Assembly (NCBI RefSeq): GCF_024204685.1
Contig: NZ_CP100350.1
Location: 3,002,501-3,066,500 of the forward strand
Direction: 5' to 3'
Source of the DNA: Gilvimarinus sp. DA14
Lineage (GTDB): Bacteria; Pseudomonadota; Gammaproteobacteria; Pseudomonadales; Cellvibrionaceae
DNA length: 64,000 nt
The translations under genes were made by a program, and so were the position numbers. Each line of letters begins with the position of its first letter. Position 1 is the first letter of the stretch. The notes beneath the pieces were generated by a model that was not told the DNA's origin, ran no database searches, and saw nothing but the letters and a program-made list of their open reading frames with translations. Below are positions 18,629 to 27,739 of the stretch, one piece after another.

Positions 18629-19648
18629 ATGGCCGACGAACAATACGCGGATATCGACTACAACGAGCTGAATAAAAAAGCGCTGTCGCAACCGCTGGTA
18701 ACACACATGTACACGGCTGATCCGTCAGCCCATGTATTTGATGGCAAGATCTATATTTATCCTTCGCACGATGTCGAAGGGGGCGTGGCCTTTAACGACA
18801 ATGGCGATCACTTTTGCATGGAGGACTACCACGTTTTCTCTATGGAGTCGCCCGAGTCTGAAGTGGTCGATCACGGAGTCGCTCTGCATGTGGATGATGT
18901 GCCCTGGGCGGCGCGGCAAATGTGGGCGCCGGATGCGACGCGCAAAAATGGCAAGTACTATTTGTATTTTCCCGCCAAGCGCGCCGACGATATTTTTCAA
19001 ATAGGGGTGGCTGTAGGCGACTCCCCAACCGGGCCTTTTACGCCCGAGCCCGAGCCCATTGAGGGTAGTTATTCCATTGATCCGGCGGTGTTCGCGGATG
19101 ATGATGGTGATTACTACTTATACGTCGGCGGCATTTGGGGTGGGCAGCTGCAAAAATACCGCAATAATGAATACAGCGAGGCGAATGAAGAGCCTGCAGA
19201 TCATGATCCTGCGTTGGGCCCCATTGTGGCAAAGTTAAGCGACGATATGAAAAGCTTCGCTGAGACGCCGCGCGAGATCAAAATTCTCGATGAGAACGGA
19301 GAGCCGCTAAAGGCTGGCGACCACGAGCGCCGTTACTTTGAAGGGCCCTGGGTCCACAAGTATCAAGGCAAATACTATTTGTCCTATTCCACTGGCAATA
19401 CCCATTACTTGTGTTACGCCATTGGAGATAACCCCTACGGGCCTTTTACGTATCAGGGCAAAATTCTTAACCCGGTAGTGGGTTGGACTACGCACCACTC
19501 TATTTGTCAGTATCAGGACAGGTGGTTTTTGTTTTACCACGACTCGTCACTGTCGAAGGGTGTTACCCATTTGCGCAGCATGAAGATGGCTGAACTGAAG
19601 TATGACGAACACGGCCGGATTATTCCCTTGGAGCCTTACCCCGGCTAA
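18629..19648 (+). CDS. Glycoside hydrolase family 43 (arabinofuranosidase/xylosidase-type), cytoplasmic
   Basis: This 339-residue five-bladed propeller enzyme has recognisable GH43 catalytic residues: a base aspartate in TADPSAHVFDGK (Asp31), a pKa-tuning aspartate in SIDPAVF (Asp151) and the acid glutamate in YFEGPWVHKYQGKYYL (Glu238). It has no signal peptide, so it acts in the cytoplasm on material brought in by the symporter 13 bases upstream. GH43 enzymes release arabinose or xylose from hemicellulose fragments by inversion. Which sugar is removed cannot be decided from sequence alone. It is the last gene of this plus-strand sugar block. Confidence 0.9.
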   Translation: MADEQYADIDYNELNKKALSQPLVTHMYTADPSAHVFDGKIYIYPSHDVEGGVAFNDNGDHFCMEDYHVFSMESPESEVVDHGVALHVDDVPWAARQMWAPDATRKNGKYYLYFPAKRADDIFQIGVAVGDSPTGPFTPEPEPIEGSYSIDPAVFADDDGDYYLYVGGIWGGQLQKYRNNEYSEANEEPADHDPALGPIVAKLSDDMKSFAETPREIKILDENGEPLKAGDHERRYFEGPWVHKYQGKYYLSYSTGNTHYLCYAIGDNPYGPFTYQGKILNPVVGWTTHHSICQYQDRWFLFYHDSSLSKGVTHLRSMKMAELKYDEHGRIIPLEPYPG

Positions 19649-19771
19649 CATCATTCTATTGCCTTCAAAGTTCTGAAGGTATTCTCTTTTTCTGGGCCGT
19701 ATTACTTCCCAGGCTGGATTTTGCGGCATAGTTTTGTAACTATGCCGCTTTTACTTTTCCCGCCGAGGCCT

Positions 19772-20902
19772 ATGAACACATCAACAGGCGTGCTCACTGT
19801 AAATCTAGATGCGCTGCTGGCCAACTGGCAGATCCTGCGTGCGCGTGCACCGAATTCAATTGTCGCTGCGGTAGTTAAAGCCGATGCCTATGGCCTGGAT
19901 GCGAGGCAAGTGGTGCGGGCGTTGTCTCGCCAGGGGTGCCGGGATTTCTTTTTTGCTACTGTCAGCGAAGCTTTAGAGGTTGCCGATGTTTTATCCCCTG
20001 GCTGCCGCCGCTATATTTTAGGCGGTTTTGCGGTGGGCGAAGAGCGCGACCTACTGGAGCATAAGTTAATACCAGTGTTGTCCTCGCAGGCCGAAGTGCG
20101 GCGCTGGCAACAACTGCTAGCGGTGACGGGTCGCAGGGCGGAATGTGCTCTTAAGTTCGATTCGGGTATGACCCGTATGGGGTTGGCGGTGGATGAATTG
20201 TTGGCTCTTGGTGGCGACGCATCGCTGTGCCAGCAGATGGGGCTGAGGCTCATAATGAGCCATCTGGCCTGCGCCGATGAGTCCAGTCATCCGCAAAATA
20301 GTGAGCAGTTGACTTGCTTTAATCGGGTATCCGATCAGCTGCGCCCGCATTTGCCCGATGTTGCCTTTAGTTTGGCTAATTCCAGTGGCATATTTTTAGG
20401 GCCAGATTACCAGGCCGACTTGGTGCGTCCGGGGGCGGCGCTCTACGGGGTGAACCCGGATATGTGTGGCGCCAACCCCATGCGGTCGGTAGTCCGTTTA
20501 AGCGTGCCCGTGCGCCAACTGCGTCAGTTGCAGCAGTCCTCGCGAATTGGCTATGGCGCCGAGGTGCAGCTGCCTGCGGGCAGGGTGCTTGCAGTGGCGG
20601 CAGGTGGCTATGCTGATGGTTTGCATCGTGTGCTGGGGAATGAAGGCGTCGGGCGGATGGCCGGCGTGGAGGTGCCCGTAGTGGGAAGAGTTTCTATGGA
20701 CTCTACTATTTTTGATGTGACCTCAGTGCCCAATATTCAAGCCATGGTGCGTGGCGAGGTGGAGGTTCCCGATATACAAGTGCTGGATGAGCATTTGGAT
20801 GTAAGCCGAGTGGCGGCGCGCAATCAATCGTTAGGTTACGAGGTGCTGACCAGCTTGCGTGCCGGCCGTTACCGCCGTGTGTATTGCGGTGGTGAGCAAT
20901 GA
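19772..20902 (+). CDS. alr: Alanine racemase
   Basis: This 376-residue PLP enzyme interconverts L- and D-alanine for peptidoglycan synthesis. The PLP lysine lies in VVKADAYG (Lys36) and the second catalytic base in RIGYGAEV (Tyr261). Domain order is an N-terminal TIM barrel and a C-terminal beta domain, of normal family length. The start at 19772 is chosen over a 17-residue longer frame because MNTSTGVLTVNLDAL aligns with the family N-terminus. The gene overlaps birA by 4 bases (ATGA) and begins the alr-birA-coaX-SPOR run. Having alr directly before birA is less usual than the murB or rrn neighbours of some relatives. Confidence 0.93.
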   Translation: MNTSTGVLTVNLDALLANWQILRARAPNSIVAAVVKADAYGLDARQVVRALSRQGCRDFFFATVSEALEVADVLSPGCRRYILGGFAVGEERDLLEHKLIPVLSSQAEVRRWQQLLAVTGRRAECALKFDSGMTRMGLAVDELLALGGDASLCQQMGLRLIMSHLACADESSHPQNSEQLTCFNRVSDQLRPHLPDVAFSLANSSGIFLGPDYQADLVRPGAALYGVNPDMCGANPMRSVVRLSVPVRQLRQLQQSSRIGYGAEVQLPAGRVLAVAAGGYADGLHRVLGNEGVGRMAGVEVPVVGRVSMDSTIFDVTSVPNIQAMVRGEVEVPDIQVLDEHLDVSRVAARNQSLGYEVLTSLRAGRYRRVYCGGEQ

Positions 20903-21879
20903 GTGACGCGGTATTAATGCAGTTGCTGCAGGTGTTGGCGGACGGCCGCTACCACTCTGGAGAAGAGTTGGGCGAGCGTTTGTCTATGTCGCGCACAGCG
21001 GTCTGGAAACAGCTAAAGAAGCTGCCGGAGCTGGGCGTGCAGTTGCAGTCGGGACGCGGCCAGGGGTATTGCCTGCCTGGTGGTTTAGAGCTGTTTGAGC
21101 GCGCGCGAATTATCCAAGAGGCGGCGCCCTGGTGTGGCGATTTACTGTTGGAGTTGGTGGTGGATTCTACCAATGCCAGGCTTATGGCTCGCCCTTCTGC
21201 GCTGGGTTCGGGGGCGGTTTGTATTGCCGAGCAGCAGACTGCCGGAAGGGGGCGACGCGGTCGTACCTGGATTAGCCCTTTCGGGCAAAACCTTTATCTG
21301 TCGATGCTCTGGCAGTTTGAGGGTGGTGCCTCGGCGCTGGAAGGTTTGAGTTTGGCGGTGGGGGTCTGCGTTGCTGAGGTGTTAGAAAGCTTTGGCTTGG
21401 CAGATGTCCAGCTAAAGTGGCCCAATGATGTGCTCGCAAATGATCGCAAGCTGGCTGGGGTGTTGCTGGAGATGACAGGCGATCCCTCCGGTACTTGCCA
21501 GGTGGTAGTGGGGGTCGGTGTCAACTGGCGCATGCCCGAGGAGGCTGCGCAAAGCATCGATCAGCCCTGGGTGGATATTGCCCGCTTGGCAGAGGAGCAG
21601 GGTGCTCAGCCTGTGTCCCGCAACGCCCTGGCGGGGCGCTTGATTGCCTCGCTGTCATCTATGTTGGAGGATTTTGTTGCGGGCGGATTTTCCGGCTGGC
21701 GGCAGCGCTGGCTGCACCGGGCCGCTTTTATCGGTCAGTTGGTAGAGCTCAGTACCGCCAACCGCCGTTGTGCTGGAATGCTTTTGGGGGTGGATGATGC
21801 AGGGGCCTTGTTGCTGGATGTGGATGGTGAGCCACAACGGTTTTATGGCGGCGAGGTTTCTTTGAGGTCGGCCTCGTGA
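20899..21879 (+). CDS. birA: Bifunctional biotin ligase / biotin operon repressor
   Basis: This 326-residue protein has an N-terminal winged helix (about 1-62, with SGEELGERLSMSRTAVWKQLK) for DNA binding. The catalytic ligase domain has the biotinyl-AMP loop AGRGRRGRTW (near 115-124) and the block KWPNDVLANDRKLAGVLLE, and an SH3-like C-terminal domain follows. It activates biotin and transfers it to the acetyl-CoA carboxylase biotin carrier. It overlaps alr and coaX by 4 bases each, so the three are probably cotranscribed and coupled. Confidence 0.95.
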   Translation: MSDAVLMQLLQVLADGRYHSGEELGERLSMSRTAVWKQLKKLPELGVQLQSGRGQGYCLPGGLELFERARIIQEAAPWCGDLLLELVVDSTNARLMARPSALGSGAVCIAEQQTAGRGRRGRTWISPFGQNLYLSMLWQFEGGASALEGLSLAVGVCVAEVLESFGLADVQLKWPNDVLANDRKLAGVLLEMTGDPSGTCQVVVGVGVNWRMPEEAAQSIDQPWVDIARLAEEQGAQPVSRNALAGRLIASLSSMLEDFVAGGFSGWRQRWLHRAAFIGQLVELSTANRRCAGMLLGVDDAGALLLDVDGEPQRFYGGEVSLRSAS

Positions 21880-22592
21880 ATCTGTTGATCGATATGGGAA
21901 ACACCCGGCTTAAGTGGCAGTTGCGGCAGGGCGGTCGCATTCTGGAGACGGGGCTGCAAGAGTATGATTCCGACTCCACTTGGTTAATGGGGTTTGCTGC
22001 ACCGCCTGAACGGGTGTGGGTGTCTTGTGTGGCGTCTGATCGGCGGCGCCAGTGGCTGGCGGAGGAATTGGCTGCCTGTGGCATGCCCCGGCCCGATTTT
22101 GCCGCAGTTAGGCCGAGCGCCCATGGGGTGGTGTGTGGTTATAAAGATTACCGTGCGCTGGGGGTAGATCGATGGCTGGCTTTGTTGGGCGCGCGGGCGC
22201 GCGGGCCGGGTGCTTGGGTGGTGGTCGACAGTGGCACCGCTTTGACGGTCGATTTACTTCGCGAAGATGGGGCGCATCTGGGGGGCTATATCGGCCCCGG
22301 CGTAGCCTTAATGCGTAAGTCGCTTGCTATGGAGTCACAGGTGCTGGCCACGGCCTTGGCCGCTCAGCCCTATGAACCTGCAGATTGCCCCGGTATTGAT
22401 ACGCGCAGCGCCATCGATAATGCTATTTTGCCTATGGGTAGAGGGCTGGTAGATCGAGCGCTGGGGCAGCTCGCGGGTGCGCGATTGCTATTAACCGGCG
22501 GGGATGCTGGTGTGTGGAAGCGGGTGTATCCGTCGGCGCAGCAGGTGGATGATGTGATTTTCGATGGCTTAGAGTGCTGCTTTAGAGGGTGA
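21876..22592 (+). CDS. coaX: Type III pantothenate kinase
   Basis: This 238-residue kinase makes 4'-phosphopantothenate, the first step of coenzyme A synthesis. It shows the ASKHA-fold phosphate motifs DMGNTRLKW at the N-terminus and VDSGTALTVD in the middle, with GGYIGPGVALMRKSL after it. It starts with GTG at 21876, overlapping the birA stop (GTGA). It belongs to the same run as birA, as in Pseudomonas. Confidence 0.95.
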   Translation: MNLLIDMGNTRLKWQLRQGGRILETGLQEYDSDSTWLMGFAAPPERVWVSCVASDRRRQWLAEELAACGMPRPDFAAVRPSAHGVVCGYKDYRALGVDRWLALLGARARGPGAWVVVDSGTALTVDLLREDGAHLGGYIGPGVALMRKSLAMESQVLATALAAQPYEPADCPGIDTRSAIDNAILPMGRGLVDRALGQLAGARLLLTGGDAGVWKRVYPSAQQVDDVIFDGLECCFRG

Positions 22593-22593
22593 T

Positions 22594-23283
22594 ATGAGGC
22601 TGATATTTTTTGCATTACTGGGATTGAATGTGGCCGCGCTTGTCTTGCAGCTGACGGTTTGGCAGCCCGAGGCGCCGGCCGGCGCGGTGGCGTCCAGTCG
22701 CGCAGGTGGCAAGTCTTTGGTGTTGTTGTCCGAGAAGGGTGGTGGGATGAGCGAGCCTCAAGTGACTCCTCGGCAGGAGCAGTTCGTTCTTTCTGTCGAT
22801 GGTCAGCAGCTTTGTGACTTGGTGGGGCCTTTTGCGCGGCTTTTGGATGCGGAGTATATGCAAGAGGCGCTCGCGTCTATGGAGGTTGCCGCCCAGGTGC
22901 GCGAGCTCGAGGTGCCCGAAGGTGTTGGCTACTGGGTGCATTTGCCGCCCGAGCCCAGTAAAAAAGAAGCGCTACAAAAACTGCGTGAAGTTCAAGCCAA
23001 GCAGATAGACAGCTATCTGATTCCTCGGGGGGAGCTCGCCAATGGTATCTCCTTTGGGATGTTTACTCGCCGAGAGCTGGCCGATGCCCGAGTAGAAGAT
23101 ATGAAGACCTTGGGGTACGAGGTTTCGGTGCGCGAGGTGGAGCGCACGCGCAAAGAGAATTGGGTCTTGTTGGCGCCGGGCGCAGCGGCCAAATTAGATG
23201 CCGCCGCCTGGGTGGAGTTGCTGGGGCGTGAAAATGGGGTAGAGAAACAACAAAAATACTGTTCAGGTGTTGCTTCCGGGTAA
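22594..23283 (+). CDS. SPOR-domain-like membrane-anchored protein
   Basis: This 229-residue protein has one N-terminal hydrophobic helix (about 2-24), a variable linker and a C-terminal region (about 105-190) resembling a SPOR domain: GYWVHLPPEPSKKEALQKL, then SYLIPRGELANGISFGMF. SPOR domains bind denuded peptidoglycan at division sites. It starts 1 base after coaX. The gene between coaX and the tRNA cluster in Pseudomonas is similar in my recollection. The 3' end of this gene contains the promoter of the tRNA-tuf operon. Confidence 0.8.
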   Translation: MRLIFFALLGLNVAALVLQLTVWQPEAPAGAVASSRAGGKSLVLLSEKGGGMSEPQVTPRQEQFVLSVDGQQLCDLVGPFARLLDAEYMQEALASMEVAAQVRELEVPEGVGYWVHLPPEPSKKEALQKLREVQAKQIDSYLIPRGELANGISFGMFTRRELADARVEDMKTLGYEVSVREVERTRKENWVLLAPGAAAKLDAAAWVELLGRENGVEKQQKYCSGVASG

Positions 23284-23298
23284 AAGTTTCACTAGAAT
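23270..23298 (+). promoter_or_regulatory. Promoter of the tRNA-tuf operon
   Basis: TTGCTT, a 17-base spacer and TAGAAT lie 33 bases before the first tRNA. The -35 box is inside the last codons of the SPOR gene, and a GC-rich stretch (CCCGCC) follows the -10 box, as expected for a stringently controlled stable-RNA promoter. Confidence 0.65.
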
Positions 23299-23331
23299 CC
23301 CGCCTCCACGTTGAGACGTGGTCTAGAGAGT

Positions 23332-23407
23332 GCTGGCGTAGCTCAGTTGGTAGAGCAGCTGACTTGTAATCAGCCGGTCGGGGGTTCGACTCCTCTCGCC
23401 AGCTCCA
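23332..23407 (+). tRNA. thrU: tRNA-Thr (anticodon TGT)
   Basis: This 76-base cloverleaf has acceptor GCTGGCG/CGCCAGC, anticodon loop CTTGTAA and an encoded CCA end. It is the first of four tRNAs before tuf, the same order (Thr-Tyr-Gly-Thr) as thrU-tyrU-glyT-thrT-tufB of E. coli. Confidence 0.97.
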
Positions 23408-23456
23408 ATCTCTCTAAAAAGTTGTTGTAAGCAGGTGAATTTCTTAGAAAAACCGG

Positions 23457-23485
23457 TTGACAGCAGCTGGTCTGGGCCGGACAAT
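23457..23485 (+). promoter_or_regulatory. Possible internal promoter before tRNA-Tyr
   Basis: A perfect TTGACA is followed after 17 bases by GACAAT, 16 bases before the tRNA-Tyr gene. The short distance makes it a less certain promoter, but the -35 box and spacing are good. Confidence 0.45.
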
Positions 23486-23500
23486 ACGCGGCTCAATTTG

Positions 23501-23584
23501 GCAGGGGTTCCCGAGTGGCCAAAGGGATCAGACTGTAAATCTGACGCGAAAGCTTCGGAGGTTCGAATCCTCCCCCCTGCACCA
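23501..23584 (+). tRNA. tyrU: tRNA-Tyr (anticodon GTA)
   Basis: This 84-base tRNA has a long variable arm, acceptor GCAGGGG/CCCCTGC, anticodon loop CTGTAAA and an encoded ACCA end. Confidence 0.97.
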
Positions 23585-23689
23585 TTTTATAGTCGCTTAG
23601 GCGGCGGCGGTGAAAAACGCCAACAGCTGGGAAGTGTCAGCAACGGTTGAGCTTCATGCAGCACCTGGTTTAGGTGGGCATATGTTTTA

Positions 23690-23763
<74 letters not shown>

Positions 23764-23780
23764 AATGCTGAAGATTTTAG

Positions 23781-23856
23781 GCTCTTGTAGCTCAGTTGGT
23801 AGAGCACACCCTTGGTAAGGGTGAGGTCGGCAGTTCAAATCTGCTCAAGAGCTCCA
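23781..23856 (+). tRNA. thrT: tRNA-Thr (anticodon GGT)
   Basis: This 76-base cloverleaf has acceptor GCTCTTG/CAAGAGC, anticodon loop TTGGTAA and an encoded CCA end. It is the last tRNA before tuf. Confidence 0.97.
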
Positions 23857-23863
23857 TATCCCG

Positions 23864-23896
23864 GCTGCGAAAGACTGTCTTTCGCAGCTGTTTTTT
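23864..23896 (+). terminator. Attenuator/terminator between the tRNA cluster and tuf
   Basis: GCTGCGAAAGA pairs perfectly (11 bp) with TCTTTCGCAGC across a CTG loop and is followed by TGTTTTTT. It stands 8 bases after tRNA-Thr and about 50 bases before tuf. It either ends the tRNA transcript or sets the tRNA to tuf ratio. Confidence 0.85.
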
Positions 23897-23948
23897 ATGT
23901 GTAAGTTAATGGCTTGTTTTTGACGGCTAGTTTGAGGAGGCGCTCGCA

Positions 23949-25172
23949 ATGGCGAAGGAAAAGTTCGAACGTAATAAGCCCCACGTCAATGTGGGCACCA
24001 TCGGTCACGTTGACCACGGTAAAACCACTCTGACAGCGGCCCTGACCCGTGTATGTGCGGAAGTATGGGGTGGTGCTGCAGTTGCTTTTGACGGTATTGA
24101 TAACGCTCCGGAAGAGCGTGAGCGCGGTATTACCATCGCGACTTCTCACGTTGAGTACGACTCACCGAGCCGTCACTACGCGCACGTTGACTGCCCAGGG
24201 CACGCCGACTACGTGAAAAACATGATCACCGGTGCTGCTCAGATGGACGGTGCTATCCTGGTGTGTGGCGCGACCGACGGTCCAATGCCGCAAACCCGTG
24301 AGCACATCCTGCTGTCGCGTCAGGTTGGTGTACCTTTCATCGTAGTATTCCTGAACAAGGCTGACCTGCTGGCCGAAGATTGCGGCGGCGTAGGCACCGA
24401 AGAATACGAAGAGATGCTGGAGCTGGTTGAGATGGAGCTGCGTGAGCTGCTGTCTGACTACGACTTCCCAGGTGACGACACTCCGATCATTGCCGGTTCT
24501 GCCCTGATGGCCCTGAACGGCGAAGACGACAACGAGCTGGGTACCACCGCTGTTAAGAAGCTGGTTGAGACCCTGGACGAGTACATTCCTGAGCCAGAGC
24601 GTGCCATTGATCAGCCGTTCCTGATGCCAGTGGAAGACGTGTTCTCTATCTCTGGTCGCGGTACCGTAGTAACCGGTCGTGTAGAGCGCGGTATCATCAC
24701 CGTTGGTGAAGAAATCGAAATCGTGGGCATCAAAGACACCACCAAGACCACTTGTACCGGTGTTGAAATGTTCCGCAAAATGCTGGACGAAGGCCGTGCG
24801 GGTGAGAACGTTGGTGTTCTGCTGCGTGGTACCAAGCGCGACGAAATCGAGCGTGGTCAAGTACTGGCCAAGCCTGGTTCGGTAACTCCGCACGCTAAGT
24901 TCGAAGCGGAAGTTTACGTACTGTCAAAAGACGAAGGTGGTCGCCACACTCCGTTCTTTAAAGGCTACCGTCCACAGTTCTACTTCCGTACCACTGACGT
25001 AACTGGCGCGTGTGAGTTGCCAGAAGGCGTAGAAATGGTAATGCCGGGCGATAACGTTAAGATGGACGTTACCCTGATTAACCCGGTAGCGATGGAAGAA
25101 GGTCTGCGCTTCGCAATTCGCGAAGGTGGCCGTACTGTTGGCGCCGGCGTGGTTGCCAAAATCAACGACTAA
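23949..25172 (+). CDS. tufB: Elongation factor Tu, first copy
   Basis: This 407-residue GTPase delivers aminoacyl-tRNA to the ribosome. G motifs are visible: GHVDHGKTT (19-27), DCPGHADY and NKAD (the NKxD base-recognition motif). Domains 2 and 3 are complete. It is about 10 residues longer than the 397-residue Pseudomonas protein because of an acidic insertion after NKADLL ([12 protein letters not shown]). An ATG start follows a strong GAGGAGG site. The protein appears identical to the second copy at 40651-41874, and the DNA is nearly identical while the flanks differ, which indicates gene conversion. Confidence 0.98.
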   Translation: MAKEKFERNKPHVNVGTIGHVDHGKTTLTAALTRVCAEVWGGAAVAFDGIDNAPEERERGITIATSHVEYDSPSRHYAHVDCPGHADYVKNMITGAAQMDGAILVCGATDGPMPQTREHILLSRQVGVPFIVVFLNKADLLAEDCGGVGTEEYEEMLELVEMELRELLSDYDFPGDDTPIIAGSALMALNGEDDNELGTTAVKKLVETLDEYIPEPERAIDQPFLMPVEDVFSISGRGTVVTGRVERGIITVGEEIEIVGIKDTTKTTCTGVEMFRKMLDEGRAGENVGVLLRGTKRDEIERGQVLAKPGSVTPHAKFEAEVYVLSKDEGGRHTPFFKGYRPQFYFRTTDVTGACELPEGVEMVMPGDNVKMDVTLINPVAMEEGLRFAIREGGRTVGAGVVAKIND

Positions 25173-25190
25173 TTAATAGTTGTTGAGAGT

Positions 25191-25219
25191 GGGGCAGCGC
25201 TGCTGCCCCTTTCGATTTT
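25191..25219 (+). terminator. Hairpin after tuf (terminator or attenuator)
   Basis: GGGGCAGC pairs with GCTGCCCC across GCT and is followed by the T-rich TTTCGATTTT. It directly precedes tRNA-Trp, so partial read-through into tRNA-Trp-secE-nusG is possible. Confidence 0.75.
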
Positions 25220-25295
25220 AGGCCAGTAGTTCAATTGGTAGAGCACCGGTCTCCAAAACCGGCTGTTGGGGGTTCGAGTCCCTCCTGGCCTGCCA
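25220..25295 (+). tRNA. trpT: tRNA-Trp (anticodon CCA)
   Basis: This 76-base cloverleaf has acceptor AGGCCAG/CTGGCCT, anticodon loop CTCCAAA and an encoded GCCA end. It sits between tuf and secE as in Pseudomonas and other gammaproteobacteria. Confidence 0.97.
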
Positions 25296-25324
25296 TTTTT
25301 TTGCTTGTGTAGGTTGTCTTATAA

Positions 25325-25693
25325 ATGAGTACAAAAGCCGAGCCCAAAGAGTATCGTCTGGATGCCGTTAAATGGCTTCTGGTAGTGGCGGTTGTTGCTG
25401 TTGGAGTTGTGGGCAACTCTATGTACTCTGCTCAGCCTTTACTTTACCGGGTGCTGGCGCTGGTAGCGCTGGGTTTGGTGGGTTTGGCGATTGCTTCGCA
25501 AACCGCTAAAGGTAGTGCGCTGATTCAATTGTTGCGCGAGTCCATTGTTGAAGTGCGCAAAGTTGTTTGGCCAACCAAGCAAGAGACTAATCAGACCACT
25601 ATGTTGGTGGTGGCCGTGGTTATTGTAATGGCATTGATTCTCTGGGGGCTTGACACGATTTTCGGTTTTGTCGCCTCCAAGATAATAGGATAA
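25325..25693 (+). CDS. secE: Preprotein translocase subunit SecE
   Basis: This 122-residue inner-membrane protein has three helices (about 16-34, 41-60 and 92-116). The conserved cytoplasmic amphipathic block VEVRKVVWPTKQETNQTT lies before the last helix. It clamps SecY in the Sec translocon. The three-helix form is usual in gammaproteobacteria. nusG follows after 6 bases. Confidence 0.96.
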   Translation: MSTKAEPKEYRLDAVKWLLVVAVVAVGVVGNSMYSAQPLLYRVLALVALGLVGLAIASQTAKGSALIQLLRESIVEVRKVVWPTKQETNQTTMLVVAVVIVMALILWGLDTIFGFVASKIIG

Positions 25694-25699
25694 GCATTC

Positions 25700-26233
25700 A
25701 TGGCGAAGCGTTGGTACGTGGTACACGCGTATTCTGGTTACGAAAAGAAAGTGGCCAGTTCCCTGCGCGAGCGAATTGAGCTGCACCAGATGGAAGATCA
25801 ATTTGGTGAAGTGCTTGTTCCCACCGAAGAAGTGGTGGAAATGCGCGGCGGTCAAAAGCGTAAAAGTGAGCGTAAGTTCTTTCCTGGCTACGTGCTGGTG
25901 CAAATGGAGCTGAATGACGACACTTGGCACTTGGTAAAAGATACCCCTAGAGTAATGGGGTTTATCGGCGGCAAGGCGGATAAGCCTGCGCCTATTACCG
26001 ATAAAGAAGCCGAAGCGATTTTGCAGCGTGTGGATGACTCCATTGAGAAGCCCAAGCCCAAAACAATGTTTGAGCCTGGCGAAATGGTGCGCGTTATTGA
26101 TGGTCCCTTCAACGACTTTAACGGTGTTGTTGAAGAGGTTAACTACGAAAAGAATCGCCTGCGTGTAGCGGTGCTGATTTTCGGCCGCTCTACCCCGGTA
26201 GAGTTGGAATTTGGTCAGGTAGAAAAGACCTGA
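25700..26233 (+). CDS. nusG: Transcription termination/antitermination factor NusG
   Basis: This 177-residue protein has an N-terminal NGN domain that binds RNA polymerase ([17 protein letters not shown]) and a C-terminal KOW domain (about 125-177, with [18 protein letters not shown]) that contacts Rho or ribosomal S10. Family-normal length. It is cotranscribed with secE and precedes the L11 operon. Confidence 0.97.
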   Translation: MAKRWYVVHAYSGYEKKVASSLRERIELHQMEDQFGEVLVPTEEVVEMRGGQKRKSERKFFPGYVLVQMELNDDTWHLVKDTPRVMGFIGGKADKPAPITDKEAEAILQRVDDSIEKPKPKTMFEPGEMVRVIDGPFNDFNGVVEEVNYEKNRLRVAVLIFGRSTPVELEFGQVEKT

Positions 26234-26394
26234 TAGTCCCGACAAGGGGATGAATTTTTTGCCTTCCTTTGCCTTAGTGCAGAGGGAGGTTTTTGCGTCC
26301 TCGGGTGGTTACTAAAGCCCGAATTTAACAGGGGAGCCTGTGAAGACAAGTTTGACTTGTCGGAGGCGTTATTACCCATAACTGGAGTAGCGAT
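26234..26394 (+). promoter_or_regulatory. L11 operon leader with probable L1-binding structure
   Basis: These 161 bases between nusG and rplK contain the hairpin GACAAG-TTTGA-CTTGTC (26345-26361), flanked by GGGGAGCC and GGAGGCG just before the rplK ribosome-binding site. In E. coli, free L1 binds an rRNA-like structure in this leader to repress L11 and L1. That assignment here rests on position and the flanking GGAGCC/GGAGGC elements. No confident promoter was read. Confidence 0.6.
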
Positions 26395-26826
26395 ATGGCT
26401 AAGAAAGTACAAGCCTACATCAAACTGCAAGTTGGTGCAGGCAAGGCAAATCCAAGTCCTCCGGTTGGTCCCGCGCTGGGTCAACACGGTGTGAACATCA
26501 TGGAGTTCTGTAAAGCGTTTAACGCCCAGACTCAAAACCTGGAGCCAGGTGCTCCTGTGCCGGTTGTAATCAGTGTTTACAACGACCGTAGCTTCACTTT
26601 CACCATGAAGACGCCGCCGGCCTCTTACTTGTTGAAAAAAGCCGCTGGCATCAAGTCTGGTTCTAGTAACCCGAACACTAAGAAAGTGGGCAAGGTAACT
26701 CGTGCGCAGTTGGAAGAAATTGCCACCGCGAAAGAACCTGATCTGACCGCAGCTGATATGGATGCTGCCGTACGTACTATTGCCGGTTCAGCCCGTGCAA
26801 TGGGTCTTGATGTGGAGGGCGTGTAA
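26395..26826 (+). CDS. rplK: 50S ribosomal protein L11
   Basis: This 143-residue protein of the GTPase-associated centre has the N-terminal block [31 protein letters not shown] and a C-terminal rRNA-binding domain ending in [12 protein letters not shown]. Normal length. It is the first gene of rplKA, followed after 3 bases by rplA. Confidence 0.98.
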   Translation: MAKKVQAYIKLQVGAGKANPSPPVGPALGQHGVNIMEFCKAFNAQTQNLEPGAPVPVVISVYNDRSFTFTMKTPPASYLLKKAAGIKSGSSNPNTKKVGKVTRAQLEEIATAKEPDLTAADMDAAVRTIAGSARAMGLDVEGV

Positions 26827-26829
26827 GAG

Positions 26830-27525
26830 ATGGCTAAATTATCTAAGCGTCAGCGCGCTATCGCTGAAAAAGTAGATCGCGCCAAGCAGTACTCTGTAGA
26901 AGATGCGGTTGCTCTGTTGAAAGAGATCTCCAGCGTTAAGTTCGCTGAAACTGTTGATGTGTCAATCAACCTGGGTATCGATCCGCGTAAATCAGATCAG
27001 TCTGTGCGTGGTGCCACTACTCTGCCTAACGGTAATGGTAAAGATGTTCGCGTTGCTGTGTTTACACAGGGCGCTAACGCTGATGCCGCTAAAGAAGCCG
27101 GTGCCGACCTGATCGGTATGGACGATCTGGCCGCCGAAGTTAAAGCTGGCAAGATGGACTTCGACGTGGTTATCGCTTCGCCCGACGCCATGCGCGTTGT
27201 GGGTCAGCTGGGTCAGGTTCTGGGCCCCCGCGGTCTGATGCCAAACCCGAAAACTGGCACAGTTACCCCGGACGTAGCCACTGCGGTTAAAAATGCTAAA
27301 GCCGGTCAGGTGCGTTACCGCGCCGATAAAGGCGGCATTATTCACGGCGGTATTGGCAAGTTGTCATTTGACGCGAAAGCTATTCAAGAAAACCTGGAAG
27401 CTCTGCTGGCTGACCTGAAAAAGTCTAAGCCTGCAACTGCCAAGGGTGTTTACCTGAAGAAGATCGCTATCAGCACGACCATGGGTCCCGGTCTGGTAAT
27501 CGATCAGTCTTCCCTGGCTGTATAA
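26830..27525 (+). CDS. rplA: 50S ribosomal protein L1
   Basis: This 231-residue L1-stalk protein includes the signature [16 protein letters not shown]. In E. coli it is also the translational repressor of its own operon. Normal length. It ends the rplKA unit, and the L10 leader follows. Confidence 0.98.
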   Translation: MAKLSKRQRAIAEKVDRAKQYSVEDAVALLKEISSVKFAETVDVSINLGIDPRKSDQSVRGATTLPNGNGKDVRVAVFTQGANADAAKEAGADLIGMDDLAAEVKAGKMDFDVVIASPDAMRVVGQLGQVLGPRGLMPNPKTGTVTPDVATAVKNAKAGQVRYRADKGGIIHGGIGKLSFDAKAIQENLEALLADLKKSKPATAKGVYLKKIAISTTMGPGLVIDQSSLAV

Positions 27526-27739
27526 GCCAAAGAACTTTGGGGTCTGCGCCTGGCGCGGGCCGTCAAAGACCGTAGGCGATCTTAAGCCCCGCTGTAAGAT
27601 CTTAATAAATCAGCCTACGCAGACGGTGACCCTCTTCGGCTTGGCCGAATGAATTCACCGAATCATTGCCGGATAGAACGTTTTGTCCGGTTGTTAGACA
27701 AACGACAGGCTGAGGTCTGTCAAACCCAGGAGAAATCCC
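27526..27739 (+). promoter_or_regulatory. L10 leader (ribosomal protein L10/L12 autoregulatory RNA)
   Basis: This 214-base leader before rplJ contains the motif GTCAAAGACCGTAGGCG with later CAGCCTACGCAGACGGTGA, which pair in the family-typical long stem (CGTAGGC with GCCTACG). Further hairpins precede the rplJ site. The L10-L7/L12 complex binds this leader to repress translation of rplJL. The class is recognised from the conserved pairing core and position. Confidence 0.85.

Noticed and set aside
23435..23650. 71-codon frame spanning tRNA-Tyr
   Set aside because: Its central part is a translation of the tRNA-Tyr gene, a common false gene call.
24162..24893. 243-codon antisense frame in tuf (and its twin at 40864-41595)
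   Set aside because: Shadow of a highly codon-biased gene. It occurs identically in both tuf copies for that reason.
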